Below are positions 40,703 to 49,950 of a stretch of DNA of 64,000 nt, in pieces. Below the pieces are notes generated by a model, which saw only the letters and a program-made list of their open reading frames with translations, searched no databases and was not told the origin of the DNA. Origin of the DNA: Streptomyces tagetis (GTDB taxonomy: Bacteria > Actinomycetota > Actinomycetes > Streptomycetales > Streptomycetaceae); NCBI RefSeq assembly GCF_018069565.1, contig NZ_JAGPNL010000003.1:248001-312000 (forward strand), read 5' to 3'. Position 1 is the first letter of the stretch. Each line of letters begins with the position of its first letter. The translations under genes and the position numbers were made by a program.

Positions 40703-41242
40703 GTGGAAGCTCTCATCAGTCCTGACCGGTTGTGGTCGGCGCAGGAGGTCTTGGTGCGCCCGAGTCCTGTCCCGGCGGCGGCAGGGGTCTACGGGTGGCA
40801 CTTCAAGCAGCCGCCGCACCCAGATCTGGGCGCTGGGCGGCTGCTCTACGTCGGAATAGCCCCGCGGTACATGGCGAATCGGACTAGTACCCAGAACCTA
40901 CGCAAGCGGGTGCGCTACCACTACCGGGGCAACGCGGCAGGCTCGACGCTGCGGCTCACCCTCGGAAGTCTGCTCGGACTCGAGCTGCGCCGCGTGGGTA
41001 GTGGTAAGCGGATGACCTTCGGCAAGGCCGGCGAAGCCGCCCTGAGCCAGTGGATGGCGGACAACGCACGGGTGTGCTGGATCGAGCAAAGCGAACCGTG
41101 GACCCTGGAGTCACAGCTCATCTCTCAACTCGACCTTCCGCTGAACCTCGACCAGAACCGCCACAACGCCTTCCACAGTCGCCTGAAGGAGATACGGGCC
41201 CAAGCCCGTCAGCGAGCAAGGGAGCTGCCCATCAGCTCATAG
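40703..41242 (+). CDS. GIY-YIG nuclease-family protein
   Basis: 179 aa from GTG 40703 with GGAGG four bases upstream; a start at 40646 gives 198 aa. The two-part signature is GVYGWHF followed by LLYVGIAP, with the conserved Arg in NLRKRVRYHYRG and a Glu/Asn pair in LESQLISQLDLPLNLDQNRH. These correspond to the catalytic Tyr, Tyr, Arg and Glu of GIY-YIG endonucleases. It sits in the island next to the HEPN-motif gene; a role in defence or mobility is possible but unproven. Confidence 0.75.
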   Translation: MEALISPDRLWSAQEVLVRPSPVPAAAGVYGWHFKQPPHPDLGAGRLLYVGIAPRYMANRTSTQNLRKRVRYHYRGNAAGSTLRLTLGSLLGLELRRVGSGKRMTFGKAGEAALSQWMADNARVCWIEQSEPWTLESQLISQLDLPLNLDQNRHNAFHSRLKEIRAQARQRARELPISS

Positions 41243-41597
41243 GCCGCCGAGCGAGCCACCGGGCCGTTCTCTGGGCCGTCCAAGGACGCCCAACGGCGGC
41301 CAAGGACGACGACCAAGCGCATGCGTCCACCGTGCCTGAGCAGCGAAACGCAGGTCACCAAGATCCCCGACAAGACCCAGGGCAAGAAGACAGTTCTTGA
41401 CTGGCGCATGAGTTCGGTGAGCTGGCATGTCTGGCGGAGACGGTCGACCAGGTTGAATCGCAGCCTAGTCCAGTCAGCCATTCTCGTGCGGGCCGTTGAC
41501 TTTCAGCAAAATCCTGCGCTGCCAACGTTCCATCCGTCAAAATACAACTACAGGCGTTCCAAACAAGGTCGGCATTCCCGGATTCCGGAAGGTGATC
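41243..41597. other. Non-coding region in the island
   Basis: No supported gene. The right part is AT-rich and contains the GGAAGG site for the gene at 41598. The left part has chromosome-like GC and may be decayed coding DNA. Confidence 0.4.
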
Positions 41598-42917
41598 ATG
41601 ATCGGACAGGTTGCGGTAGATGAAGCGTCCATCATTCAGGCTTTGCGAAGAGTATTCCAATTCGATGAAACTCAAAGCGGAGATTTCACCCTGCATACAC
41701 CTATTCGAGTAACTCGCGAGAAATCTGTAACTGGCACAAGTAGCACCGAAATATCCGCCATCGCAAAACGCCTCAACGAGGCAAAAAAGAGAGACGAAAG
41801 CTCCTTCCAATGGGAAAACGAAGCAGAGTTCTCATTGGTTTCGCTTGATCAAATCGGCGCCTTCGATAGATTCTTCGAAGACAGGGAATTTACGGGACAG
41901 GGAGACAACCCTGTGACTTTCAGATTTGGTAGGCCATCCCGAGAGTTCGCCGTCTACCTACTTTGCACCGTTATGCAAAATGATTTGTTCATGAGGTCAG
42001 GAAGAGGAAGGATGATACTGAATCGAATCAGAGGCGGCGATCATCGATCCCTGGATTTGCCGCTACGGCCTAGATCGTCGCGGCAACCGCTCGAAGTCGA
42101 ATCGCTTTTTGATGTCATTGCGGAGGGTTTGCGCGCTACAACTTTGCGCATTACTGCCACCAAAGCTAACTCAGACTTTGAGACACTTGCTAACTCTTTC
42201 CTATTCCACGCCGCTTACAACATCGACGCGGCGGCCCGGATCGGCCTAGAGTCGTGGTTCCGACCCCAGACTATCCAGCGGAACCAAAGGACCCAAGCTG
42301 ACACCCTTGAAGCACCTAGGCAAACGTATGACACGGACCTAGTGCACCACTATCTCATGGGCGTAGCGGCAGAAATTCCACTGCTAGAATACCTGGCCTA
42401 CTACCACATCGCCGAACATTTCTTCGACAAGGTCTTTAACGAGGACTTGGTGAATCAAGTTCGATCGAGTATAGCCGACCCCTCTTTCTCGGCTCGTCGA
42501 ACTAAAGACATCCAGTCGGTAATCCGGATCGTTACAAAGGTTCAGCGCCAAGTCAAGAATGAAGGTGGCGTGAACGAGCAACGGTCACTGCAATTGGTGC
42601 TCGACAGATTCGTCGATGTGCCCCGCCTTGCCGCCGACCTCGACGCTTACGACGCCACCTTGGTCGACTACTACAACAACAACGAAGCCCCCTTCGCTGG
42701 CGCAAACAAGGTGAACTTTCACGGGGCAGATGAGGATGTCACACGAGGGGCGATTGCAAAGAGGATTTATAAGGTGAGGAATGCTCTAGTGCACGCTAAA
42801 GAGGGTGAACTACCGAAATATGCACCGTTCGCACATGACGAGGAGCTGGCGCGCGAAATTCCTCTAATGCGGTTTACGGCTGAGCAGATCGTCATCGCCC
42901 ATGGAAAGGTCCTGTGA
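41598..42917 (+). CDS. Large protein with a C-terminal HEPN-type RNxxxH motif
   Basis: 439 aa from ATG 41598 (GGAAGG five bases upstream). Codon use is clearly more AT-rich than nearby genes (many AAA, AAT, ATT, TTT), a sign of recent transfer. The C-terminal helical region ends with KRIYKVRNALVHAKEGE, giving RNALVH (394-399), the R-x4-H signature of HEPN ribonucleases, followed by a long helix. The N-terminal 300 residues match no family I know; they include LANSFLFHAAYNIDAAARIG and LLEYLAYYHIAEHFFDKVF. HEPN proteins often act as abortive-infection RNases. A defence role is plausible for a cargo gene, not shown. Confidence 0.65.
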   Translation: MIGQVAVDEASIIQALRRVFQFDETQSGDFTLHTPIRVTREKSVTGTSSTEISAIAKRLNEAKKRDESSFQWENEAEFSLVSLDQIGAFDRFFEDREFTGQGDNPVTFRFGRPSREFAVYLLCTVMQNDLFMRSGRGRMILNRIRGGDHRSLDLPLRPRSSRQPLEVESLFDVIAEGLRATTLRITATKANSDFETLANSFLFHAAYNIDAAARIGLESWFRPQTIQRNQRTQADTLEAPRQTYDTDLVHHYLMGVAAEIPLLEYLAYYHIAEHFFDKVFNEDLVNQVRSSIADPSFSARRTKDIQSVIRIVTKVQRQVKNEGGVNEQRSLQLVLDRFVDVPRLAADLDAYDATLVDYYNNNEAPFAGANKVNFHGADEDVTRGAIAKRIYKVRNALVHAKEGELPKYAPFAHDEELAREIPLMRFTAEQIVIAHGKVL

Positions 42918-42989
42918 CTCTCCGGGCATCCTTGCGGTGCACGCTGGATGCCAGCCGAGTACTGCGGCAGTCAGCACCCGGCGATGGAG

Positions 42990-43192
42990 CGCTGCATGAC
43001 CACCGACACACCGGCTTATCCCGAGGTCAACCCGTGCGGTCCAGCGGCCTGGTTCTCTCCCAGCGGGAGGACGATGACGGGCGGATCTGCCGGACACTGT
43101 GGAGGTGTACCGGTCGACACACCTGGTGGCGTGGGGTCGACCGGCCGGAGGAGCCATTGGAGCCCTGTTCGATGCCCCAGCAGTTGCGCTGA
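42990..43192 (+). pseudogene. Small frameshifted gene
   Basis: One frame offers a start (TTDTPAYPEVNPCGPAAWF) and another continues with DDDGRICRTLWRCTGRHTWWR and DRPEEPLEPC, a Cys/Trp-rich ending that looks like a small Streptomyces zinc-binding protein. The two parts need a frameshift near 43060. The rest of 42918-43322 holds nothing I can support. Confidence 0.35.
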
Positions 43193-43322
43193 CATCCAAC
43201 GCTGACATCAACGACCCGGGACGGCGGCGACACGCCGCGCCCGCGCACGGCAATGGTGCACGAGGCGAACCATGACCGGGCCGAGGGAAGATCGAACTCC
43301 TAAAGCGGTGCTCACCTTCCAC

Positions 43323-43652
43323 TCAGGGCCAGGGCGTGAAGTCGGCGGACAAGTTGAGGTGGAAGGGGGATCTTGAAGCCGTTGGAATCCAGCCCTCGCA
43401 CAGGGCGCGTTCAATGGCTCGGGCAACGTCGGACGGCAGCACCGCTTCAGCCTCGCGCCCGATCCAGTTGCTCGGGTGCGCCTGACTGGTGGTGACCACG
43501 AGCGTTGTCCCCGGAGTGTCCGCGTGCTCGACCGCGTACGTGCACGGTGACCAGGCCAGGCCCTGAAAGTAGGTCGGCCGGCGTCGCAACCGCCAGCGGT
43601 AGGCCGTGCCATCCACGACGATGCGCCGTGCGCCCTTACGCCCCAGTGCCAT
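43323..43652 (-). CDS. Conserved hypothetical protein
   Basis: 109 aa with ATG behind GAGGGGGAG. Beta-rich opening RRIVVDGTAYRWRLRRRPTY, then TYAVEHADTPGTTLVVTTSQ and a helix PSDVARAIERALCEGWIP. This short family is frequent in Streptomyces mobile regions; function unknown. Last gene before the right attachment site. Confidence 0.7.
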   Translation of the reverse strand: MALGRKGARRIVVDGTAYRWRLRRRPTYFQGLAWSPCTYAVEHADTPGTTLVVTTSQAHPSNWIGREAEAVLPSDVARAIERALCEGWIPTASRSPFHLNLSADFTPWP

Positions 43653-43835
43653 GACTCCCCCTCAATATGGAGGATGCTAGCGACTCCAGCTCTGCCGTCC
43701 GTAGAGGGCAGACGTGCCAGACCCGTGCCAGATCGTGCGGGGAACCACGGGGAACACCGGGTACCGGTCCAACACGCAATCGGACGCTGGCAGCGCTCCC
43801 GCCCAGGTCATCCGGACAATCGCCCGTAGATCACC

Positions 43836-43882
43836 TCAGCTTCCCAAGCTGAGAGCGCGAGTTCGATTCTCGTCACCCGCTC
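43836..43882 (+). repeat. Attachment site copy 2 (attR)
   Basis: 47 bp identical to 37743-37789, the 3' part of tRNA-Gly, not preceded by the 5' half of a tRNA. Similarity continues imperfectly for about 70 bp beyond: a terminator hairpin at 43891-43915 and an integrase-end-like sequence (GTGATCAG and TGCGTGCCAG), suggesting an earlier element integrated at the same site. Confidence 0.9.
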
Positions 43883-43890
43883 CACGGAGA

Positions 43891-43915
43891 AGGCCCAGGT
43901 CAGAGACCTGGGCCT
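43891..43915 (+). terminator. Duplicated tRNA-type terminator hairpin
   Basis: Perfect 11-bp stem (43891-43901 with 43905-43915), counterpart of 37798-37826 but without the long T run. Confidence 0.7.
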
Positions 43916-44044
43916 TGTTGTTGTGGGTAGTGATCAGCGGCTGCGTGCCAGAAGCGTGGGCTCCAGGAGTTCCGGGGGCTTCTCCCACCGGAAGCCGCTA
44001 CCCCGTCGGCGGGCGCACAGGTGAGGTCTTCGGGCCCCTCGAAG

Positions 44045-45617
44045 TGCGGGACGAGCTGGCAGGACCGTATCGACCAGCTCGTCAAGGACACCACCGACGC
44101 CGACGCGGGCGTCGAGGTCGCCTTCAACGCCGTTGTCGTCGACCCGACCTCACCGACGGCACCACCAACGGCTTCAACGGCCAGGCCCAGGACGACATCG
44201 AGAAGTACGAGGCCGAGAACGCCAAGGACATCGCCACGAGGATCGCGGGAGGCGAGAAGGTCTCCGCCGCGCGACTCGCCGAACTGGACCGTGCGTTCCG
44301 GGGACAACGGCAAGAGCAGAGAATTCACGCAAACCCTCCTCAGCGGTCTTGGCGCTTCGGGCACCATCGAGCTGGCCAACCGGCTCAGCACGCTCAGCCA
44401 CGGCGGCAAGGACAGGGGAACGTTCGCAGCCCTTCAGAAGGGCTTGGCCGACTCCCTGGCGACGGCGACGAAGGGTCCCGGCTCTGCTTTCTCCGAGAAG
44501 TTCCTCGCCGACATGCGGAGAGCCGGTGTCCAGAAGTTCGACCTCGACGTCGCCGCCCAGAGAGTCCCGGTCGGTGTCGGACACGGTCAGCCAGTGCGGG
44601 GCTACCAGAGCCTGGTCACTCTGATGCAAGCGGGCGACGGGTACTCCGGGCACTTCCTCAAGGACCTGGCCACCGACATCCGGGCCGTCGAAGACAAGAA
44701 GCAGGGTGGGGACCCCGACGTGTGGGACCTCAGCGGCGGCTTCGGCGGAGAGGATGTCGGCTGGTTCGCCGATGATCCGCTCGACGGAGTGCTGGGCATC
44801 ATGGCCAAGGACCCTGGTACGGCGACCGGTTATCTCGACCCGGGCCCCGACGGGAAGAACGACAACCTCACGTACCTGCTCACGGAGCGGGATTGGCACC
44901 ATGTCGACACCACCCGCTGGCAGGGCAAGGTCGAGGTGACGGGTGAGGACACGTTCGACCAGGACGTACGGACCGGACCGGGGCTCGCGCTGGCCGCCGG
45001 CTCCACGGGCGACGTGGCGGGAGCCGACGGAACCGCGTTCGGTCGCCACACTGCCGCGCAAGCCCGCGTCATGCACGGCACGGTCAACCTCCTGGACTAC
45101 GGACACATTGACGGCACGTTCGGTGAGGACAGGAAGGAACCGCGCACCGGGAAGGCCGACGAGCTGCCGGCCCGTGAGGAGTACGCCGCCTTGCGCGGGC
45201 CCCTCTCCCAGGCACTCGCCGACTACTCACCGGATGTCGTGGAGGCCATCAACGGCGATGCCCCGGGTGGTCGCGCCGGAAAGGTGGGCGTCTACGAGAA
45301 TGGCGACGATTCCCAGATACAGAACAGCCGCAGCAGTCTGATACGCATCATGCGTGGCGTATCGGAAGCAGACGATATCGGTGGACCTCTCTCTCAACAA
45401 CTGGCTGGCGGGAGTACAGGTGGAAGAGGGGGCTTTGGCCAAGGAGGAGTTGAACCGGAGCAACGACGTGGCGCAGGACGGCACCGACCGCTACTTCGAC
45501 AAGTGGGGCGAGGAACGAAGTCTGGCCCCGGAGATCGCCAAGGACGCGGCCGGCGAGGCCCAGCAGAGCTATGTTTCCGGACGGCAGACCGCGTACGAAG
45601 CTTTGCGGTCCCGCTGA
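44045..45617 (+). pseudogene. Decayed large protein (DUF6571-like), N-terminus missing
   Basis: No start is left and at least three frame changes are needed: DQLVKDTTDADAGVEVAF, then TDGTTNGFNGQAQDDIEKYE in another frame, then a long middle (SREFTQTLLSGLGASGTIEL, FAALQKGLADSLATATKG, SGGFGGEDVGWFADDPLDG) and, after about 45360, a third frame (SLNNWLAGVQVEEGALAKEE to YEALRSR). The middle resembles the large DUF6571-type proteins that follow WXG100-like or lipoprotein genes in Streptomyces (from memory). It starts just beyond the att/terminator copy, suggesting truncation by integration. Confidence 0.6.
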
Positions 45618-45649
45618 ACCCACGCCCGAGACAAGGAATCGATACGCAC

Positions 45650-46679
45650 ATGGCCACCAGTGCACGCAGGAAGAAAACACTGCTCATCACTGCGGGAGCA
45701 CTGGTTTCCGTCAGCGCTCTCGTCTCGGCGCACATGTGGACGCACGGGCTGCCCTGAATTCCTCGGGCCGGGTCTCGGAAGGGCGCGTACAAAGCTCCCC
45801 CGACAAGCCGGAATTCACCTGCGTGATCGAGCGCGCCAGCCGCATCCCCGGGCATGGGGACCAGCAAATCACCCTGAAGACCGCGAACGAGCACGTGCCC
45901 TTCCCGTACACCACGCATGTGTGGAAGAAACCCGGCGCACGTTCCTACTTCAAAGGCGAGACGAACGGAGCCGTGACGCCCACCGGCGGTTACGTCGTCC
46001 TGCCGAAGTCGTGCTGGAGCAAGGTGGGCAACATACGGGGGCCCTCGCCGTCCCGCCCGACGGTGACAGTGTGTCCGCCGTCGAAGCCACCGTGACGAAG
46101 GGCGAGGCCGACCCAGAAGGGCTGGCCCGCCTTCTGACCCGGGTGGCCCGGAAGGTCGCCGCGGACGCCGGATGCGCCACTCCGGCGCTGAAGGAGTCAC
46201 CGGAACTCGCCCCACCCGACGACGTGGGCACGACGGACGTCGGGAAGGTGTGCGGAGTGCCTGGCTTCTCCTTGCCCGACGACGCCGTGATCACCGGTGT
46301 CGCCGAGCCCGATCAGGAGCAGGTCAGCAAGGACGCGGAGGACGTGTGGGCGTGCGATCTGGCCCTGGCCGGCAGTGCCGGGGGCGCCGTCTCCTTTGCC
46401 GCGACCTCGGACCGGGACATGGTCGACGCGGCCCTTCAGGACACTTACGGTTTCCGCGAGCTGCCCGACGGTCACGGTGTCGCCTCCCTCGACCAAGCCG
46501 TTCTGCACTGCGCCGAAGGCGACGTGCACTTCGCCGTTCACTGGAACAGCGAGTACACCGGCGCCCTTTCCGACAGGCACGATCGGGCCTCGAAGGTTCG
46601 AGGGGACACGTTCGCCGCCTTCGTCGCCTCAGCCGCCGGCCTGTATTCCTGTCCCGACGTCACGCTTGCGGAAAGCTGA
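45650..46679 (+). pseudogene. Decayed membrane-anchored secreted protein
   Basis: Good start at 45650 (AAGGAA upstream) with the signal-anchor SARRKKTLLITAGALVSVSA. This frame stops at 45757. The protein continues in a second frame (RVQSSPDKPEFTCVIERASR, then WKKPGARSYFKGETNG and VLPKSCWSKVGNIRGP) and a third (SAVEATVTKGEADPEGLARL, then GVPGFSLPDDAVITGVAEPD, to the TGA at 46677-46679). Corrected length is about 340 aa. Cys residues in the extracellular part are spaced as in disulfide-bonded domains. Paired with the preceding pseudogene; both are dead. Confidence 0.65.
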
Positions 46680-46851
46680 GACGGCGGAAGTGCGGGCAGG
46701 GGACGCCAGTACGTGGTCGGGTGTGAGTTCCTGACGGCGTGCCGGGTGGGGCTGAGACCGGCACGTCGGCCCTTCGTGCTCATGCCGGGTCGGGGGAGCG
46801 TGTCGGAGTACAGTGATCTTCGCTCTCGTTCCGTCGTCCATCGAGGTGGCC

Positions 46852-47112
46852 ATGGAGTCCCCCGACACGCCCTCGGGCGGTTGTGCCGAGGTTCAGGTCA
46901 CCGCCGCGTCGCCCGAGGTCGCACGGCGGGTGGCGGAGGTTCTCCGTCGTTGCTTCGCCAGTACCGAGCAGCGCAGTTATCCCGCCGGTGACGGGGGCGG
47001 GACCCGTCTCGAACTCACCGTGGACACCACGCGCGCGGCGGGGCCTGCCCGCTCCTGGCTGGAGTCCAGCCGCCGTGACGGCGACGCCGACCAAGGGCCC
47101 GGACGGGACTGA
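46852..47112 (+). CDS. Conserved small hypothetical protein
   Basis: 86 aa from ATG 46852 with GAGGTGG upstream. An alpha/beta pattern: CAEVQVTAASPEVARRVAEV, then LRRCFASTEQRSYPAGDGGG and TRLELTVDTTR. This looks like a small ferredoxin-like fold domain common in Streptomyces. Function unknown. Confidence 0.7.
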   Translation: MESPDTPSGGCAEVQVTAASPEVARRVAEVLRRCFASTEQRSYPAGDGGGTRLELTVDTTRAAGPARSWLESSRRDGDADQGPGRD

Positions 47113-47308
47113 GACCGTGCCTCGCCGGGGCTTCGGAGGCCGGGCGTTTCCGGTGGGGTGCTTCCGGTAAGGGGCATTCCGCGCTGTCGGGGAGTACTCT
47201 GAGGTCATCGGGGGCTCTCTCACACCGGCTCCGCTGCCGGTCTCGTTCCCGGTGAGCAGCTCCGGGCGGGTCGTCCGCAGGCGGAGGTCCGGAGACAGGT
47301 GTCACACC

Positions 47309-47776
47309 ATGCCCCTGAGCACTATCGCTTCCCCGCCGTCCGTCGAGCCCTTCAGGACTCCGTCCGCCCGCCTCTCCCTGAGGCAGGTGAGCCCTTCCCG
47401 CGCGCGGCCCGGTCCGGACGGCGCCTGGTGGCCGCGTACCCGCGACCTGGCGCGGGAACTCTGCGAGCTGGCCGACGTCCTCGATCCGCTGTGGGGACGG
47501 ATCACCCACGTCGCCGCCAACCCCCGCCACTGGTCTCCCGTCCCGAGCGGCACCGTCCTCGTCAACGAGCACGAGGTGAGGGTCGACTGGTTCGTCCAGG
47601 GCCTGAACCCGCACCGGATCCTCCTGCGGTCCTACTCCGCCGGGCGATGGGACCTCCTCGTGGTACCGCCACGAACCGCCGCGCCGTCGGCCGCCCGGCT
47701 GATGGCCGCCGCGAGTGCGGGCCGGAAACGGAAGCCGCCGGGCCGTCGCCACGCGGATGACGGTGTGGCTGCGTGA
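47309..47776 (+). CDS. DUF5994-family protein
   Basis: 155 aa from ATG 47309. The core (PDGAWWPRTRDLARELCELA, then DPLWGRITHVAANPRHW, HEVRVDWFVQGLNPHRIL and WDLLVVPP) is the DUF5994 signature found in many Streptomyces paralogues, often near stress-response and anti-sigma/SpoIIE-type genes. The C-terminus is basic. Precedes a SpoIIE phosphatase in the same direction. Confidence 0.8.
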   Translation: MPLSTIASPPSVEPFRTPSARLSLRQVSPSRARPGPDGAWWPRTRDLARELCELADVLDPLWGRITHVAANPRHWSPVPSGTVLVNEHEVRVDWFVQGLNPHRILLRSYSAGRWDLLVVPPRTAAPSAARLMAAASAGRKRKPPGRRHADDGVAA

Positions 47777-48029
47777 CGGTGTCGCGGTGTCGCGGACGCG
47801 GGCGCGGTTGGCGGACGGTGGCCCGCGGCGCCTCTCCGGGGCGGTGAACGCCGCACACCCGAATGCCCGGCTCACCGCCGTACCGCCTTCCTCGGAGTCG
47901 TCGCCGCCCCACGTGTCGGCGATGCGACGCGTGGCTCGGCGGGAGACCATCGGTGTACTCGTGTGCGCCGGTTTCGGCGGCGCGCACGCCCGCGATCCCG
48001 CGCGACCGTGTCACGGCTTGGAGGGCGGC

Positions 48030-49781
48030 ATGACGGACGGTGTGAGTCGCGGGGCGGGCGACGAGCCGGGCTTCTGGCAACAGGTCGTGGAGCAACTGCA
48101 AGTCGCCGTCGGCATCGTGGACCCGACCGGACGGGTCCTCATGGTCAACCCGGCCGGCGAGCGGCTGCTGGCCCGTACCGAGGCGACGATGCGGGACAGG
48201 AACATCCACGACCTGCTGCACCGTGACACGGACGGCGGCAGAATCCCGCGTGAGAGCTGCCCCCTGCTGCGGACGCTGGCCGAGGGAACCGCGGCGAGCG
48301 GGGAGAGCGAGACCTGCCTGCGGGGCGACGGCCGGCGGGTCTCGTTGGCCTGGTCCGCTTCTCCGCTGCCCGCGGGGGGACCGGCCCGGGGCATGACCGT
48401 ACTGTTCACCGACATCACGAAGGACCGAACCGCGCGTCGGGAGCGGGTCGCCTACACGAGCGCTCTGGAGGATCTCGCCGGACGGCTGACCCTGGTGGCG
48501 GAGATCACCGATGTCCTCGGTCAGACCCTGGACACCGACGAGGCCCTCAGCCGGCTCAACCGCCTCCTGGTGCCCCGGCTCGCCGACTGGGCCGCGGTGG
48601 ACCTCCTGGTCGGCGCCGATCAGGTCCACCGGGTGGCGGTGACCGGTCCGGACGGCAGGGACACCGGCCAGGAGGACTGGCGCGGCGGGCTCCCCCCGGC
48701 CGGTGAGGCCGCCTCCTCCCCGCTGGTCCAGGTGCTGCACGGGGGCGAGCCCGTCCTCCAGACCCCGTCGGAGGCGAGCACCGCGCCCGGCTCTCCCCCT
48801 CCCTCTCCCCCTCCCCCTCCGTCTCCCTCTCCGTCTCCCTCTCCCCTGGCCGCGGTCCACAGCGACTTCCTGCGGGCGGTACGAGCGACGTCCGCCGTCT
48901 CCGTCCCGCTGGGAGCCCCCCAGCAGGTCGTGGGCGCCCTGACACTGGCGCGTGTCAGCCCCGACCACCCCTTCGACGCGGCTGACCTGGAGGTGGTGGC
49001 CGACATCGGCCACCGGGTGGGGCTCGTCATCGACAACGCGCGCCGCTTCGGCCGTCAGCGCGCGATCGCCGAGGCCATGCAGCGCAACCTGCTCGCTCCG
49101 CTGCCCCGGCACGGCCGGCTGCGGCCGGCCGCGCGCTATCAGCCGGCCCCGGCCGGTTCCCAGGTCGGTGGCGACTGGTACGACGCCTTCGTGCAGCAGG
49201 ACGGCGCGATGGCCCTGGTCATCGGCGATGTCGTGGGGCACGATCTGACCGCCGCCGCCGGCATGGCCCAGCTCCACGGCATCCTGCGCTCGCTGGCGTG
49301 GGACCACGCCGGTTCACCCGCCGCCGTCGTCGACCGGCTCGACATCGCCCTGCCCGCCATCACCACCGTCCCCATGGCCACCCTGATCCTGGCCCGCGTC
49401 GAAGGCCCGGACACCGGTCCGTGGACGCTGCGGTGGTCCAGCGCCGGACACCCGCCGCCCCTGCTGCTGACCCCGGACGGACGGGCGCGCTACCTGGAGG
49501 CCGGACAAGGGCTCCTCCTCGGCGCCGGGCCGGGGAGGGGAGAGCCGAGGCCCGACGGAACCGAGCCCCTGCCCCCCGGCTCCACCCTCCTGCTCTACAC
49601 CGACGGCCTGGTCGAAGTCCCCGGCAGCGACCTGGACACCGGGCTCGACCGACTGCGCCGTCACGCCCTCGCGCTGGCCGGCGAACCGCTGGACACGATG
49701 TGCGACGAGCTGCTCTCCCACACGCCCCCCGGCAGCACCGACGACGTGGCCCTGCTCGCCCTGCGCCTGCCGCCGGCGTGA
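48030..49781 (+). CDS. PAS-GAF-SpoIIE (PP2C) serine phosphatase
   Basis: 583 aa from ATG 48030, with GGAGGGCGGC upstream. Residues about 15-130 are a PAS sensor (VGIVDPTGRVLMVNPAGERL), 140-335 a GAF domain interrupted by a Pro/Ser-rich loop, and 360-583 a SpoIIE/RsbU-type PP2C domain (GSQVGGDWYDAFVQQDG, VIGDVVGHDLTAAAGMAQLH, LLYTDGLVEVPGSDLDTGLD, DDVALLALRLP) with metal-binding Asp residues present. Such proteins dephosphorylate anti-anti-sigma factors and thereby release SigB/SigF-type sigma factors. The signal is unknown; no HATPase kinase domain is fused. Confidence 0.9.
   Translation: MTDGVSRGAGDEPGFWQQVVEQLQVAVGIVDPTGRVLMVNPAGERLLARTEATMRDRNIHDLLHRDTDGGRIPRESCPLLRTLAEGTAASGESETCLRGDGRRVSLAWSASPLPAGGPARGMTVLFTDITKDRTARRERVAYTSALEDLAGRLTLVAEITDVLGQTLDTDEALSRLNRLLVPRLADWAAVDLLVGADQVHRVAVTGPDGRDTGQEDWRGGLPPAGEAASSPLVQVLHGGEPVLQTPSEASTAPGSPPPSPPPPPSPSPSPSPLAAVHSDFLRAVRATSAVSVPLGAPQQVVGALTLARVSPDHPFDAADLEVVADIGHRVGLVIDNARRFGRQRAIAEAMQRNLLAPLPRHGRLRPAARYQPAPAGSQVGGDWYDAFVQQDGAMALVIGDVVGHDLTAAAGMAQLHGILRSLAWDHAGSPAAVVDRLDIALPAITTVPMATLILARVEGPDTGPWTLRWSSAGHPPPLLLTPDGRARYLEAGQGLLLGAGPGRGEPRPDGTEPLPPGSTLLLYTDGLVEVPGSDLDTGLDRLRRHALALAGEPLDTMCDELLSHTPPGSTDDVALLALRLPPA
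48793..48847 (+). repeat. Pyrimidine-only low-complexity tract
   Basis: Runs of CCCTCTCCC and TCCGTCTCC encode a Pro/Ser linker inside the GAF domain of the phosphatase. A tract of this kind may vary in length between strains. Confidence 0.75.
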
Positions 49782-49950
49782 CGGCACGGGGCCCGCGCCT
49801 TCCGGACGGCGGTGGCGTCGGGTCGCTCCCCGGGGGAGGGGCGGTGAGCGCCGCCGGCACGGTGCCCGCCGTTGAACCCCTCCCCGCGAGCGTCCGTTGT
49901 CCTGTCGACGCGTGGCGACGCGTACGGGAAGCGACGAGACGGGAAGATCC

